From Bin127 sp965221625 (GTDB lineage: Bacteria > Chloroflexota > Dehalococcoidia > Lucifugimonadales > Lucifugimonadaceae): DNA of 64,000 nucleotides. The DNA lies in contig OZ244903.1 of the NCBI GenBank assembly GCA_965221625.1, positions 1,922,001-1,986,000 of the forward strand, in the 5' to 3' direction. Shown here in pieces: positions 25,629 through 34,230 of the stretch (positions are counted from its first letter, which is position 1; every line of letters begins with the position of its first letter). The notes under the pieces were generated by a model. That model saw only the letters and a program-made list of their open reading frames with translations. It had not been told where the DNA came from and did no database searches. The translations under genes and the position numbers were made by a program.

Positions 25629-25695
25629 ATGCCGCACATGACACGGCTTCGATTCGTGGTACGCATTGAATCGCGCCAGAGTGTCGCTGAGATAG

Positions 25696-25770
25696 TGGTC
25701 GGGGAGGCGGGGGTCGAACCCGCGACCTCCTGCTCCCAAAGCAGGCGCGCTTCCACTGCGCCACTCCCCG
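25696..25770 (-). tRNA. tRNA-Pro (anticodon TGG)
   Basis: On the minus strand the sequence folds as a full cloverleaf: 7-base acceptor CGGGGAG with CTCCCCG, D arm GCGC-AGTGGAA-GCGC, anticodon arm CCTGC-TTTGGGA-GCAGG and T arm GCGGG-TTCGACC-CCCGC. The anticodon is TGG, for proline. The 3' CCA is encoded. It lies between fabL and the EndoQ gene, on the opposite strand to both. Confidence 0.96.
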
Positions 25771-25828
25771 GTCATCCAATTTCTGATTCTATGCTGAGTT
25801 TGTGTCTTGCCGGATCACGCAACGCAGT

Positions 25829-27109
25829 ATGCAGTTAGTTTCCGACCTACATCTCCATTCACGCTACTCGCTCGCAACTAGCCCGCGCTTGGAATTGGCC
25901 TCTCTGGCGGATGCAGGCAAGGAGGTAGGCATCCATCTACTTGCGGCTCCGGACTTCACACATCCAGTTTGGCGCGATGAGATGCGTCGTCAGTTGGAAC
26001 CTGCGCATGACGGTTCGGGTTTGTTCGGTTTCGCAGGCGTGCACTTCTTGCTGGTCAGCGAGGTCTCGTGCGTGTGGCGACAAGACGGCAGGTCTCGCCG
26101 GGTGCATCTCTTGTTGACGGCACCTGACTTTGCGGCTGTCGACCGGATGTGCAGCAAGTTCTCCGAGTTGCAGAACCTCGAGTCAGACGGTCGTCCGATC
26201 CTCAAGGTCTCGGCGCGTGAACTGCTCTCAGTTGTCCGCGAAGCAGATCCGCGTTGTGAGGTGGTACCGGCTCACGTCTTCACGCCTTGGTACGGCGTTT
26301 TCGGCGCGAAATCCGGCTTCGATTCACTTGCCGAATGCTTTGGCGACTCCAGTGACGAGATCTTCGCGGTCGAAACGGGACTCTCGAGTGACCCGGCAAT
26401 GCTCTGGACAATACCCGATACGAGGAACCGCGCGATCGTCTCGTTCTCGGATGCCCACTCGGTTACCTCCGTCGGACGGGAGGCGACTGTTCTCCTTGTC
26501 GCAGATCTCAGCTACAACGGTGTAATCGACGCACTTAAGCGAGGCAATGTCGTCGAAACACGCGAATTTCATCCCCAACACGGGAAGTATTACCTGGACG
26601 GACATAGAAAATGTGGCATTCGACTGCTGCCCGATGGATCCCGAGAGTTCGATGGGGTTTGCCCGAAATGTGGGAAAGGTTTGACTTTGGGGGTTTTGAA
26701 CCGATGCGTGTCACTTTCGGATTCTCCAAGAGTCGAGCCGAATCGTGCGAGCAACGGCTTGTTGACTGACCCGTCCGGGCTGCTTCCGCCATATCGTCAC
26801 CTCATCCAGCTACGGGAGTTGATCGCGCACGCATTGCATGTCGGACCGAAAACGAAGAAGGTGACGAATATACGTTCGACATTGATTGACGCCTTTGGCA
26901 GAGAATTCAACGTCTTGATGGACGCGAGTGCATCCGAAATAGCCGCGGTCGCCGAAAGCGAACCTGTCGCGATCGCGGTCGATAACGCCCGAAATGGACG
27001 TGTCTCGGTGGACCCGGGCTACGATGGTGTCTACGGTGTTGCCAAACCGATGTTGAACGCGCCAACGGGGATCGATCGCGTCGGACAAGGAGGACAGTAT
27101 GCGAATTGA
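25829..27109 (+). CDS. EndoQ-type endonuclease (PHP domain, acts on deaminated DNA)
   Basis: About 426 residues. The PHP metal site begins SDLHLHSRYS and continues with the HVFTPWYGVFG, ETGLSSDPAMLW and FSDAHS motifs. After it come the EndoQ-specific FHPQHGKYYLDGHRKC, a zinc-ribbon CPKCGKGLTLGVLNR, and a C-terminal domain starting PPYRHLIQLRELIAHAL. Characterised EndoQ from Thermococcales and Bacillus cuts 5' of deoxyuridine, hypoxanthine and abasic sites, so a repair role is likely. The start is the ATG at 25829. The gene overlaps the next one by 11 bases. Confidence 0.88.
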   Translation: MQLVSDLHLHSRYSLATSPRLELASLADAGKEVGIHLLAAPDFTHPVWRDEMRRQLEPAHDGSGLFGFAGVHFLLVSEVSCVWRQDGRSRRVHLLLTAPDFAAVDRMCSKFSELQNLESDGRPILKVSARELLSVVREADPRCEVVPAHVFTPWYGVFGAKSGFDSLAECFGDSSDEIFAVETGLSSDPAMLWTIPDTRNRAIVSFSDAHSVTSVGREATVLLVADLSYNGVIDALKRGNVVETREFHPQHGKYYLDGHRKCGIRLLPDGSREFDGVCPKCGKGLTLGVLNRCVSLSDSPRVEPNRASNGLLTDPSGLLPPYRHLIQLRELIAHALHVGPKTKKVTNIRSTLIDAFGREFNVLMDASASEIAAVAESEPVAIAVDNARNGRVSVDPGYDGVYGVAKPMLNAPTGIDRVGQGGQYAN

Positions 27110-28142
27110 ATCGGTGAAGGCGGTCTACCCGCACTACTCGAATGTTGCATCTTCTTGGCGGACTCACCTGTGGCAGATTGTGGTCGAAGTGCGGTCCGAC
27201 ACCGGGCTGGTCGGATATGGATACGGAGGAGGCGGACTTGCCTCGCTGCCCATCGTCAACGGACATTTGAGAGAGCTGATGTTGGGCAAGCGGATCGACG
27301 ATCCTTCGGACATCGAATACCTCTGGGATCTGCTCTACTTCGAATCGTTGCCTTACGGCCGTAAGGGCATTGCGATGATGGCACTCAGCGGAGTCGATTT
27401 GGCACTTTGGGATCTGCTCGGCAAAGCAGAGCGCAAACCGGTTGCCGAGTTGCTCGGGACGGTTCAGAAAGGAGATATAGCCGTCTATGCAACTGGTGCA
27501 GATTCAGAGTGGTGCGCCGAACTCGGAGTTTCAGGTCAGAAGCTGACCCATCGCTGGAATGGTAGCGCGGACGATGCCATCGAATCGGCACGACGCGCAC
27601 GGAGCATCATGGGCGACGATGCCAAGATCATGTTCGACGTCTACATGTCTTGGGATTTCGAAGTCGCCGTGAGGATGGCAGACGCGCTGTCGGAGTTCAA
27701 CATTCACTGGTTCGAGGACGTGCTTACGCCAGACGATGTTGAGGAGTTAGGTCGCTTGAGGGGCGAAATCGGTTCCATTTTGCTTGCCGGCGGCGAGCAC
27801 GAGTTCGGGGTGCCCGGATTCAAGGGAATCGCCGACCATCGCGCGTACGACATCTGGCAACCGGACATCACGTGGTGCGGAGGCATCACGGCCGGATTGC
27901 GCATCTGCGAGCTCGCCGCGGAGCACGACGTCCCAGTGGTCCCTCACCGAGGCGGGGAAGTGTGGGGGCTGCATCTAATTACAGCGCACGACGCTTGCGA
28001 AAATCTCGCAGAAATGGTCCTCGGATTGCGCGGAAACGCAAGCGATAAACTTTGGTTCGGCGCGCCGATAATCGAAAACGGAACACTCACGGTACCCGAT
28101 CGTCCGGGCTTCGGTATTGACGTAAATCAAGCAATGCTTTGA
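27099..28142 (+). CDS. enolase-superfamily sugar-acid dehydratase, rhamnonate-dehydratase-like
   Basis: A 347-residue mandelate racemase/muconate lactonising protein. It shows the N-terminal capping domain, DVYMSWDF and WFEDVLTPDD for the metal-binding Asp and Glu, GGEHEFGVPGF, then IWQPDITWCGGITAGLRI and VPHRGGEVWG. The GEHEF and QPDITW...GG features are like those of the L-rhamnonate dehydratase subgroup, where a histidine in the HRGG segment acts as base or acid. The usual KxK on strand two is not obvious. It starts inside the end of the EndoQ gene. Substrate is a guess: a six-carbon or smaller aldonate. Confidence 0.82.
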   Translation: MRIESVKAVYPHYSNVASSWRTHLWQIVVEVRSDTGLVGYGYGGGGLASLPIVNGHLRELMLGKRIDDPSDIEYLWDLLYFESLPYGRKGIAMMALSGVDLALWDLLGKAERKPVAELLGTVQKGDIAVYATGADSEWCAELGVSGQKLTHRWNGSADDAIESARRARSIMGDDAKIMFDVYMSWDFEVAVRMADALSEFNIHWFEDVLTPDDVEELGRLRGEIGSILLAGGEHEFGVPGFKGIADHRAYDIWQPDITWCGGITAGLRICELAAEHDVPVVPHRGGEVWGLHLITAHDACENLAEMVLGLRGNASDKLWFGAPIIENGTLTVPDRPGFGIDVNQAML

Positions 28143-28224
28143 GCGATAGCGACGCTATTCGGCACAAGCGTGGGTTTTGCCTTAACATCTATGCAGTTGG
28201 ATCTGGAGTCACGGAGCGACTGAC

Positions 28225-28938
28225 ATGGCTGCCAACCTTAGACGTATCGCGCTAGCAGCACTGCGACTCGGTTGGGTCGGGTTGAGTGCGGTCACGCTGT
28301 TCATCGCAGACGTCATCATCACTATCTTGCTGATGACTCGCGAGGACGAACGCACCATTGAGCCGACGCGTCGCATCTCATTTCCTCCCGAACTGAAACA
28401 AGAGCTTTATCGGTGGCAAGATCGCCGATGCATGTACTGCGGTGCTCGGAAGAGCATTCGCAATCTCGAGATTGATCACATGGACCCGGTCGCACGCGGC
28501 GGTTCGAACGACGAAGAAAACCTCCAACTGCTGTGCGGACCCTGTAATCGTCGAAAAGGGGTGCACACGGATGAGGAGTTCAGAGATCGCTATTGGGAAC
28601 TCGTCGATGCTCCTTCAAACAATCCCATGCCGCCCGCACAACCGATAGACCAACGACTTTTTCGGGAGATCACGCAAGAATCCGACGCCGCAGAAGGCGT
28701 CAGCGAGTTCAATCGGACCCGGTACATTTCGGCGCGCCAAAAGATACTTGGCGGTTCGCCAATCGTGGGCCTCATTGTCGGCGTCATCTGGTTCATCATC
28801 ACGGCGTCGGCCATCCCGGGGAACGAAGACTGGAAAAGCCAATTCGTGCTGTGGTCAAGTGTTTTGATCGGCCTCGCTACCTGGCTCGGTTTGATTTGGC
28901 GAGCTCGTTACACAGGAAGAGACGAAGACGAGTGGTAA
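28225..28938 (+). CDS. membrane-anchored HNH endonuclease-like protein
   Basis: A 237-residue protein of unusual build. A membrane helix (about residues 14-38) leads to a complete HNH domain: CMYCGARKSIRNLEIDHMDPVARGG, then NLQLLCGPCNRRKG, with the two CxxC zinc knuckles and the DH catalytic pair all present. A polar linker follows and two more helices (about residues 176-194 and 207-223) close the protein. By the positive-inside rule the HNH part would be cytoplasmic. I know no characterised homologue with this layout. It stands alone after the enolase-family gene. Confidence 0.85.
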   Translation: MAANLRRIALAALRLGWVGLSAVTLFIADVIITILLMTREDERTIEPTRRISFPPELKQELYRWQDRRCMYCGARKSIRNLEIDHMDPVARGGSNDEENLQLLCGPCNRRKGVHTDEEFRDRYWELVDAPSNNPMPPAQPIDQRLFREITQESDAAEGVSEFNRTRYISARQKILGGSPIVGLIVGVIWFIITASAIPGNEDWKSQFVLWSSVLIGLATWLGLIWRARYTGRDEDEW

Positions 28939-28939
28939 A

Positions 28940-28965
28940 GTCCAGTTCGACGCGAGTAACTGGAC
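28940..28965. terminator. hairpin between convergent genes
   Basis: GTCCAGTT and AACTGGAC form a perfect 8-base stem with a 10-base loop, placed exactly between the stop codons of the HNH gene and the convergent aldolase gene. On the minus strand the stem is followed by TTTACC, a weak T-run; on the plus strand there is none. It may stop transcription arriving from the aldolase side. Confidence 0.45.
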
Positions 28966-28972
28966 GTAGCGA

Positions 28973-29740
28973 TCAATTCTTTAATGCCTTGACTATCGCT
29001 TCGCAAGCCTGCTTGTAGATGATGGCGTCGACGTTTATTGAGATGTATTGGACGCCGAGGTTGATCAACCACTTGCCCATCTCGACATCCTTGGCATACG
29101 AGCCAACCGCTCTGCCTTGAGCACGGCCTTTGTCAGTCGCCTCCCTCAATGCCGACTCCACGATTGGATTGCGCACGTCGCCAGGATGCCCAAGAGATTG
29201 CGAAATATCGTACGGCCCAAGGAACAGCACGTCGATGCCATCTACCGTCATGATCGCTTCTAGGTTGTCCAAACCGCGCTTGCCCTCAATGTGAACGACC
29301 GTCATCGTCTCGTCGTTCTGACGGTCGGTGTGGTTTGCTCCTTCGTCTTCGAAATAGTTCCCGGCACGGGTAAATATCGAGAGTCCTCGTTCCCCCAAAG
29401 GTGAGTACTTCGCGGCGTGCACAACCGACTCAGCATCAGGGATGGAGTTGATTTGAGGTACCTGCACGCCTTCTGCACCGATGTCGAGCGCGCGCAGTAT
29501 CAGTCGCTCATCGTTGTCCCCTACCCTGATGATCGGTGCCACGCCAACACCTTGCGCCGCAATCACTAAGTCGGTCGCCGACTCTTGGGAGATCGGGCCA
29601 TGCTCAGTGTCGATGATGCAGAAATCCATCCCGGAGTAGCCGAGAGTGTCGACCAGCGGGACGGATGGGATGATGACGAAGGGGCCGACTACAGTATCGC
29701 CGTCTTGAAGTCGCTTCTTGAGATTGCCTCGAATCGACAT
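28973..29740 (-). CDS. HpcH/HpaI-family class II aldolase
   Basis: About 255 residues of the 2-keto-3-deoxy-acid aldolase fold. IIDTEHGPISQES carries the catalytic His region; IEGKRGLDNLEAI holds the Glu metal ligand and FLGPYDISQSLGHPG the Asp ligand and substrate loop. Enzymes of this family cleave 4-hydroxy-2-oxo acids to pyruvate plus an aldehyde. The ATG at 29740 has GGAGC eight bases ahead. It follows the phosphodiesterase gene by 29 bases on the same strand. The exact substrate is unknown. Confidence 0.85.
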   Translation of the reverse strand: MSIRGNLKKRLQDGDTVVGPFVIIPSVPLVDTLGYSGMDFCIIDTEHGPISQESATDLVIAAQGVGVAPIIRVGDNDERLILRALDIGAEGVQVPQINSIPDAESVVHAAKYSPLGERGLSIFTRAGNYFEDEGANHTDRQNDETMTVVHIEGKRGLDNLEAIMTVDGIDVLFLGPYDISQSLGHPGDVRNPIVESALREATDKGRAQGRAVGSYAKDVEMGKWLINLGVQYISINVDAIIYKQACEAIVKALKN

Positions 29741-29769
29741 TGCAGTAGATGCTCCTATCGCACTCGCGT

Positions 29770-30969
29770 TCAAACGATGATGACCGGCACAACGGTCTCA
29801 GCCTTCGTGATGCCACCGTGCATAGATTTTATGGTCGGAGCATCCGAGCCGTGAGACGGATAGATGCACCATCGTCCTTTTGACAGTGCAAAGTAGTCTC
29901 CCAAGCGCGCACGCGCAGCATCCGAGACCAGCGTCGGGTCGCCAAAGATCCCCAATGCGACGGCGATTTCCGAGCGCATCAAGGTGAACCGATCCCCAAA
30001 TCGTTGGTTGAAGATGTCGGGGAAACCCTCTCTCGCATCCGGTTTGCAGTGGAAATACATCGCGCGTGGTTCCCCAGCCGGCACGCACGCAAGCGACTCG
30101 CTAATCGCATCCGAAGGCGTCAGCGTTTCCCAAACTCCGTCCGGGCTATCTACATGTCCGTGATCGGCGGTCGCGACCAATCTCGCTTCGCCCTCAACCG
30201 CGTTGCCGACGGCTTCCACCAACTCGTTAGCTTTTAGCACGGCGTCCCTCGTGTTTGGGTGAAACTCTCCGAACGTGTGCGCATCGTGGTCGACGTCGGC
30301 GAAGTAGACGTAGATCAACGACTTCGCTCTCGCCCGCGAGATTGCATTGGTAACAGCTTCAACGATGTCGATCAAGGCGTTGGTTTGGGAGTATGATTCG
30401 ATCTGATTTGGTCCGTACATCTTGGTCGTGGTGGAACCAGCGATCGCTTCATGAGCGACGTGGGTGTACGAACCGGTCGATCCGAACGGGATGAGCGGTG
30501 AGAGGAGCATCTCATGCGGTTTGAAACCAACCGACTCTAGCGACTCGCCTGTGCGCGGCAATCTCCATGTCAACGGCTCAATCTTCTCGCCGAGGCGCGG
30601 AATGTAGGTGTCCCAACCCATGTTGCCGTGTTGACCGGGCCACCGACCCGTGGCAATCGACATCAGGTTGGGCCCGGTCGAGGTCGGCACCACTGAGGAC
30701 ATTTCTAGGGCAACGTGTTGGCGCACGTAGGAGTCTTCTGGCAAGGTTTCGACGAAGTTCATGCCAAATCCATCTAGCATGAGGATCACCAAGTGATCCG
30801 GCTCGCCTATGGCCTCGACGAGTTGTCCGCCCGCGGATCGCGTCCTTCCGTCGAACTCCTCCTCGTCGACTACCCCGACCACGGAACCGAGAGCGAAACC
30901 AAACGCGGCGTGATTCGGGTTTTCAGCTTGTGCGAGAGTGCTCTCGAACCCGTCGTCAAGCGAGTTCAT
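29770..30969 (-). CDS. alkaline phosphatase superfamily phosphodiesterase / pyrophosphatase-like protein
   Basis: About 399 residues. The family's metal and nucleophile residues are in order: LDGFG (Asp), PTSTGPN (nucleophile Thr), FADVDHDAHTFG (Asp, His), ATADHGHV (Asp, His) and MHGGI (His). This is the layout of type I phosphodiesterases, nucleotide pyrophosphatases and phosphonoacetate hydrolase. No signal peptide is visible, so it is probably cytoplasmic. The ATG at 30969 has a GAAGAG ribosome site. It is co-oriented with the aldolase, which suggests a shared catabolic use, but the substrate is unknown. Confidence 0.83.
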   Translation of the reverse strand: MNSLDDGFESTLAQAENPNHAAFGFALGSVVGVVDEEEFDGRTRSAGGQLVEAIGEPDHLVILMLDGFGMNFVETLPEDSYVRQHVALEMSSVVPTSTGPNLMSIATGRWPGQHGNMGWDTYIPRLGEKIEPLTWRLPRTGESLESVGFKPHEMLLSPLIPFGSTGSYTHVAHEAIAGSTTTKMYGPNQIESYSQTNALIDIVEAVTNAISRARAKSLIYVYFADVDHDAHTFGEFHPNTRDAVLKANELVEAVGNAVEGEARLVATADHGHVDSPDGVWETLTPSDAISESLACVPAGEPRAMYFHCKPDAREGFPDIFNQRFGDRFTLMRSEIAVALGIFGDPTLVSDAARARLGDYFALSKGRWCIYPSHGSDAPTIKSMHGGITKAETVVPVIIV

Positions 30970-31094
30970 TAGGTCTCTTCTGGAGTTGATCACGAGGTTC
31001 GGGCTTCCGGACAGGATTCAGTGAGCAAGCGGTATTGGTTAAGAATAACCGGGGTCATTCCAGTAGCACGTGCCTACCGTCGTACCCTTTAGTG

Positions 31095-32021
31095 ATGCAT
31101 TATTCGAATCGCAGAGCCAAAGTGATGTTCTTGGGCACGGGCACGTCTGAAGGGATCCCTAGGGTCACCTGTCTCACCGCCGACCCGCCAACCTGCCCCG
31201 TTTGCACCGACGCCATGCGACCCGGATCCAAGAACCGACGCCGAAACACTTCGCTCGTAATCCAACGGGAGCTGCACGACGGTTCGCAGATAAACGTCGT
31301 CGTTGACGTCGGAAAGTTCTTCTACCAATCGGCAATCGAGTGGTTCCCGAGGCACGGAATCCGCTCGGTCGATGCAGTCCTGTTGACCCACGCGCACGCA
31401 GACTGTACCGGCGGTCTCGACGACTTGCGCGATTGGACCAACACGATGCGCTTCGCTCGCGGCGAAGAACACTCCGCGCTATTGCGCAGCAAGAGCAACG
31501 GCAGGATACCGATATATCTGCGTGATCAGGACCTCGAGATCGTTTCACTGACAGCGTACTACCTCGTGGATCGCACGCAGATGACCAGCGGAGGCACCGT
31601 CGCGATCCTGGACTTCCAAGAGATCGACGACGATCCGTTCGAGATTCTTGGCACGCGATTCGTTCCGCTTACCGTGCCTCATGGACCGGGCTACACCGCA
31701 AACGGTTACCGAATCGGCGATTTCGCATACGTATCCGACGCCTCAGAGATTCCTGATGGGGTAATGGCAACGATTGCAGGCGTCGACACTCTAGTGTTGG
31801 ATGCGCTGCGTACTGAACGCACACATGGATCGCACCTGACGATGGAGCAAGCCGTAGATTTCGCCAAGCAGATTCGCCCTCGCCGGACGCTATTGACCGA
31901 TGCCGCGCACGGCATCAACCACTACGAAATGAACCATCGTTTGCGCCAACCCGAAGTCAGCAACGGGTTGGACATCCAATACGCATACGATGGTCTGATG
32001 ATCGAGATTAACGCGGATTAA
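31095..32021 (+). CDS. metallo-beta-lactamase fold hydrolase, PhnP-like
   Basis: About 308 residues. It begins AKVMFLGTGTSEGIPRVTC, the PhnP/RNase Z opening, and has DVGKFFYQSAIEW and the metal motif LLTHAHADCTGGLDDLRDW. In most relatives this is HxHxDH; here the last His is Cys. Later residues YVSDASEIPDG and LRTERTHGSHLTMEQAV fit the remaining ligands. A cysteine pair (CPVC) near residue 36 may bind zinc as in PhnP, which hydrolyses phosphoribosyl cyclic phosphate. The ATG at 31095 or the one 30 bases later (MFLGTG) could be the start. Confidence 0.8.
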   Translation: MHYSNRRAKVMFLGTGTSEGIPRVTCLTADPPTCPVCTDAMRPGSKNRRRNTSLVIQRELHDGSQINVVVDVGKFFYQSAIEWFPRHGIRSVDAVLLTHAHADCTGGLDDLRDWTNTMRFARGEEHSALLRSKSNGRIPIYLRDQDLEIVSLTAYYLVDRTQMTSGGTVAILDFQEIDDDPFEILGTRFVPLTVPHGPGYTANGYRIGDFAYVSDASEIPDGVMATIAGVDTLVLDALRTERTHGSHLTMEQAVDFAKQIRPRRTLLTDAAHGINHYEMNHRLRQPEVSNGLDIQYAYDGLMIEINAD

Positions 32022-32031
32022 GCGTGCGGCG

Positions 32032-32865
32032 TCATTCTGATTCCATCGGCGTGTTGCCTTTGAATCCCGCCGTAACTCCGCCGTCGATTAGGAGTTCGGC
32101 CCCGGTGATATACGAGGCGTCGTCGGAAGCTAGGAAACAGATGCCGTTGGCGATTTCTTGAGGTTCGCCCCACCGTCCTAGCGGGACGCGCTCCGCGCGC
32201 CAACTTCGTTGAGCCTCGTCGGCGTAGATGGCCTCGGTGAACGGTGTGCGCACCCATCCAGGCAACACCGTGTTCGTGCGGATGCCGAACTTGGCGAGTT
32301 GGATCGCCGAAGCACGAGTGAAGTGCAACATCCCCGCCCTTGAGGCCGCGTACGCAGAGCCATACTCGCCTGCATACTTCGCGGCCATTGAAGACAGATT
32401 GATAATCGCGCCGCCGCCCGATGCGGTCATGGGTTTGATGACTGCACGTGTGCCGAGAAGAATCCCAGTGGTACTGACTTCGACAACCTTGCGCCAATGT
32501 TCGACGTCGACGTCGTAAAGCGTGCTGTGGTCGATTAAACCGGCGATGTTGACCAAGACGTCAAGCCTTCCGAATTCATCGACCGTCTCATTGACCACGT
32601 CAGCCCAGTTCGCATCGTTCGTCACGTCAAGATGCATGTACCGAGCGTCAAACCCTTGCGTCCGCATCTGCCGCGCTGCAGCCTCGCCTAACTCGTCTTG
32701 GATGTCAGTGATGACAACCTTGCCACCCTCCGCCAGCATCGTGCGTGCGGTGCAACCACCGAACCCCATCCGTTCGCCTTCAAGCGATGCGGCGGATCCG
32801 GTCAGGAGTGCGACCTTGCCGTCAAATCTGTTGCCGTTGCCCATATGTTGAGGTTCGTCGTGCAT
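32032..32865 (-). CDS. short-chain dehydrogenase-like protein with altered active site
   Basis: A 277-residue SDR. The core is typical (ITDIQDELGEAAARQMR, NIAGLIDHS, NLSSMAAKYAG, ITGAELLIDGGVTAGF), but two key places differ. The glycine-rich loop is TGSAASLEGERMGFGGCTA, longer than the usual TGxxxGIG. The active-site Tyr-x3-Lys reads YAASR, with arginine (AGG codon) for lysine. The Ser and Tyr remain. It may be a slow enzyme, a binding protein, or a family in which Arg works. It converges with the PhnP-like gene, with 10 bases between stops. Confidence 0.83.
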   Translation of the reverse strand: MHDEPQHMGNGNRFDGKVALLTGSAASLEGERMGFGGCTARTMLAEGGKVVITDIQDELGEAAARQMRTQGFDARYMHLDVTNDANWADVVNETVDEFGRLDVLVNIAGLIDHSTLYDVDVEHWRKVVEVSTTGILLGTRAVIKPMTASGGGAIINLSSMAAKYAGEYGSAYAASRAGMLHFTRASAIQLAKFGIRTNTVLPGWVRTPFTEAIYADEAQRSWRAERVPLGRWGEPQEIANGICFLASDDASYITGAELLIDGGVTAGFKGNTPMESE

Positions 32866-32905
32866 ACGCTAGAGTACTCGTCGTAAATTCGAATCGCCGT
32901 TCGCA

Positions 32906-33334
32906 TCACTGCCGGCTTTGTAAGGCGACGACCATCACCGGTATGAGTACACCGAAGATAGACAACGACAGCACCCAACCGAAAATGACGTGACGCCATC
33001 GGTCCCGGAAGACCATCAAGATTGGCGCGCCGACTATCGTCAGCAAGACCAACACCATCGTCAGATATCCCGGGCTTGGTACAAGAGAGCGCGCGGTGCC
33101 TTCGGGTATCGCGACGTCGGCGATCAATCCAGCGATGACACCCAAGAAAGTCCAAGCAACGATAATCGCAAGCATCGCAAGCATCATCGGACCGGTCGCC
33201 TTGCCTTCCTCAATCCGTCGACGCAGCAGCGACGGGGGATTGAAGCTAAAAAGAAACGCCGCGTGGGCGGAGGCGATCAATCCCATCAACGTGCCGCAAA
33301 GCAATCCCGCCATGATATCGATCACGGGGGTCAT
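32906..33334 (-). CDS. four-helix membrane protein, unknown function
   Basis: A 142-residue hydrophobic protein with about four membrane helices (roughly residues 5-30, 48-70, 87-108 and 115-136) and a basic loop (LLRRRIEEGKATG) between the first two. I recognise no family motif. Its ATG overlaps the ispE stop as ATGA, so it is translationally coupled to ispE and is probably the last gene of the rsmA-ispE operon. Confidence 0.75.
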   Translation of the reverse strand: MTPVIDIMAGLLCGTLMGLIASAHAAFLFSFNPPSLLRRRIEEGKATGPMMLAMLAIIVAWTFLGVIAGLIADVAIPEGTARSLVPSPGYLTMVLVLLTIVGAPILMVFRDRWRHVIFGWVLSLSIFGVLIPVMVVALQSRQ

Positions 33335-34230
33335 TTGACAGTTGATTTCCGCGTGGACACGGCATCAACGCGTCCTGTCAGTCCGACGGAAAACGCCTCG
33401 CATTGCGTTCTCGATTTCATGATCAGTGCCCATGCAGTCGCCAACTCTTTGTTGGGTGCAATTGCGAACATCGCGGGACCGGCACCGCTGAGCATGATGT
33501 CAGTCGCGCCCAAACGTGCGAAGGTATCATAGGTTGCTTGCCAGTTCGTGAAGGTGTGCAACGCGTACTGTTGGAACACGTTGAACATCAGAGCCGGGTG
33601 ACAGTCACCGCCTTCTCGCATTCGTGCGGCCAACTTGCGGGTCAGGCTGCCCGTCGTAAATGATCGCTCGCTCAACGCACGAAACATCGTCGCGGTTTTG
33701 TTGGGCATCTGGTTAGCATTCGTCGCTTGCGGAACCACGACCACGACTCGATCAATGTCTGGCGACGGCAGTGCGGTAATGACCTCTCCTTTGCCTTCGA
33801 TCAGACCGGTACCGCCTTCCAACAGGACCGGCACGTCGGAGCCGATGTTTGCCGCGATATGAATTAACTCATTCGGGTTCAAATTCAAGTCCCACATGCG
33901 ATTCAATCCGCGCAGTGTGGCCGCCGCGTCTGCCGAGCCGCCACCCAATCCAGCAGCAATCGGAATCCGTTTCTCAAGTCGTATCGACGCCCCGCCGCGG
34001 TGCCCAGTTGCCGACTTCAGTTGCTGTGCCGCAATCAAAGCAAGATTGTCGGCATCGGGGACCGAACCATCTGAGCACTCGAATCGGACATCGTCGGACT
34101 CTTGCATCTCGACGATGTCGTGCAGATCGATCGTCTGGACTATCGATACCACATCGTGATATCCGTCGCCGCGCCTCTGAATCACCTCGAGAGCTAGGTT
34201 CAGCTTGGCGTGAGCCTTTTCGACGATCAA
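33331..34230 (-). CDS. ispE: 4-diphosphocytidyl-2-C-methyl-D-erythritol kinase
   Basis: About 299 residues of the GHMP kinase fold. The N-terminal EKAHAKLNLALEVIQRRGDGYHD and the ATP loop IPIAAGLGGGSADAAATLRGLN are diagnostic, with MLSGAGPAMFAIA near the end. IspE phosphorylates CDP-methylerythritol in the MEP route to isoprenoids. I chose a TTG at 34230 because it overlaps the rsmA stop as TTGA, has GAGGTCGAGG just before it and gives the usual IspE N-terminus; ATG at 34263 would add 11 residues. rsmA-ispE is a common gene order. Confidence 0.93.
   Translation of the reverse strand: MIVEKAHAKLNLALEVIQRRGDGYHDVVSIVQTIDLHDIVEMQESDDVRFECSDGSVPDADNLALIAAQQLKSATGHRGGASIRLEKRIPIAAGLGGGSADAAATLRGLNRMWDLNLNPNELIHIAANIGSDVPVLLEGGTGLIEGKGEVITALPSPDIDRVVVVVPQATNANQMPNKTATMFRALSERSFTTGSLTRKLAARMREGGDCHPALMFNVFQQYALHTFTNWQATYDTFARLGATDIMLSGAGPAMFAIAPNKELATAWALIMKSRTQCEAFSVGLTGRVDAVSTRKSTVK

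Noticed and set aside
31037..31050. Inverted repeat GGTTA-N4-TAACC between the phosphodiesterase and PhnP-like genes
   Set aside because: Five-base arms are common by chance; no second copy or other support was seen.
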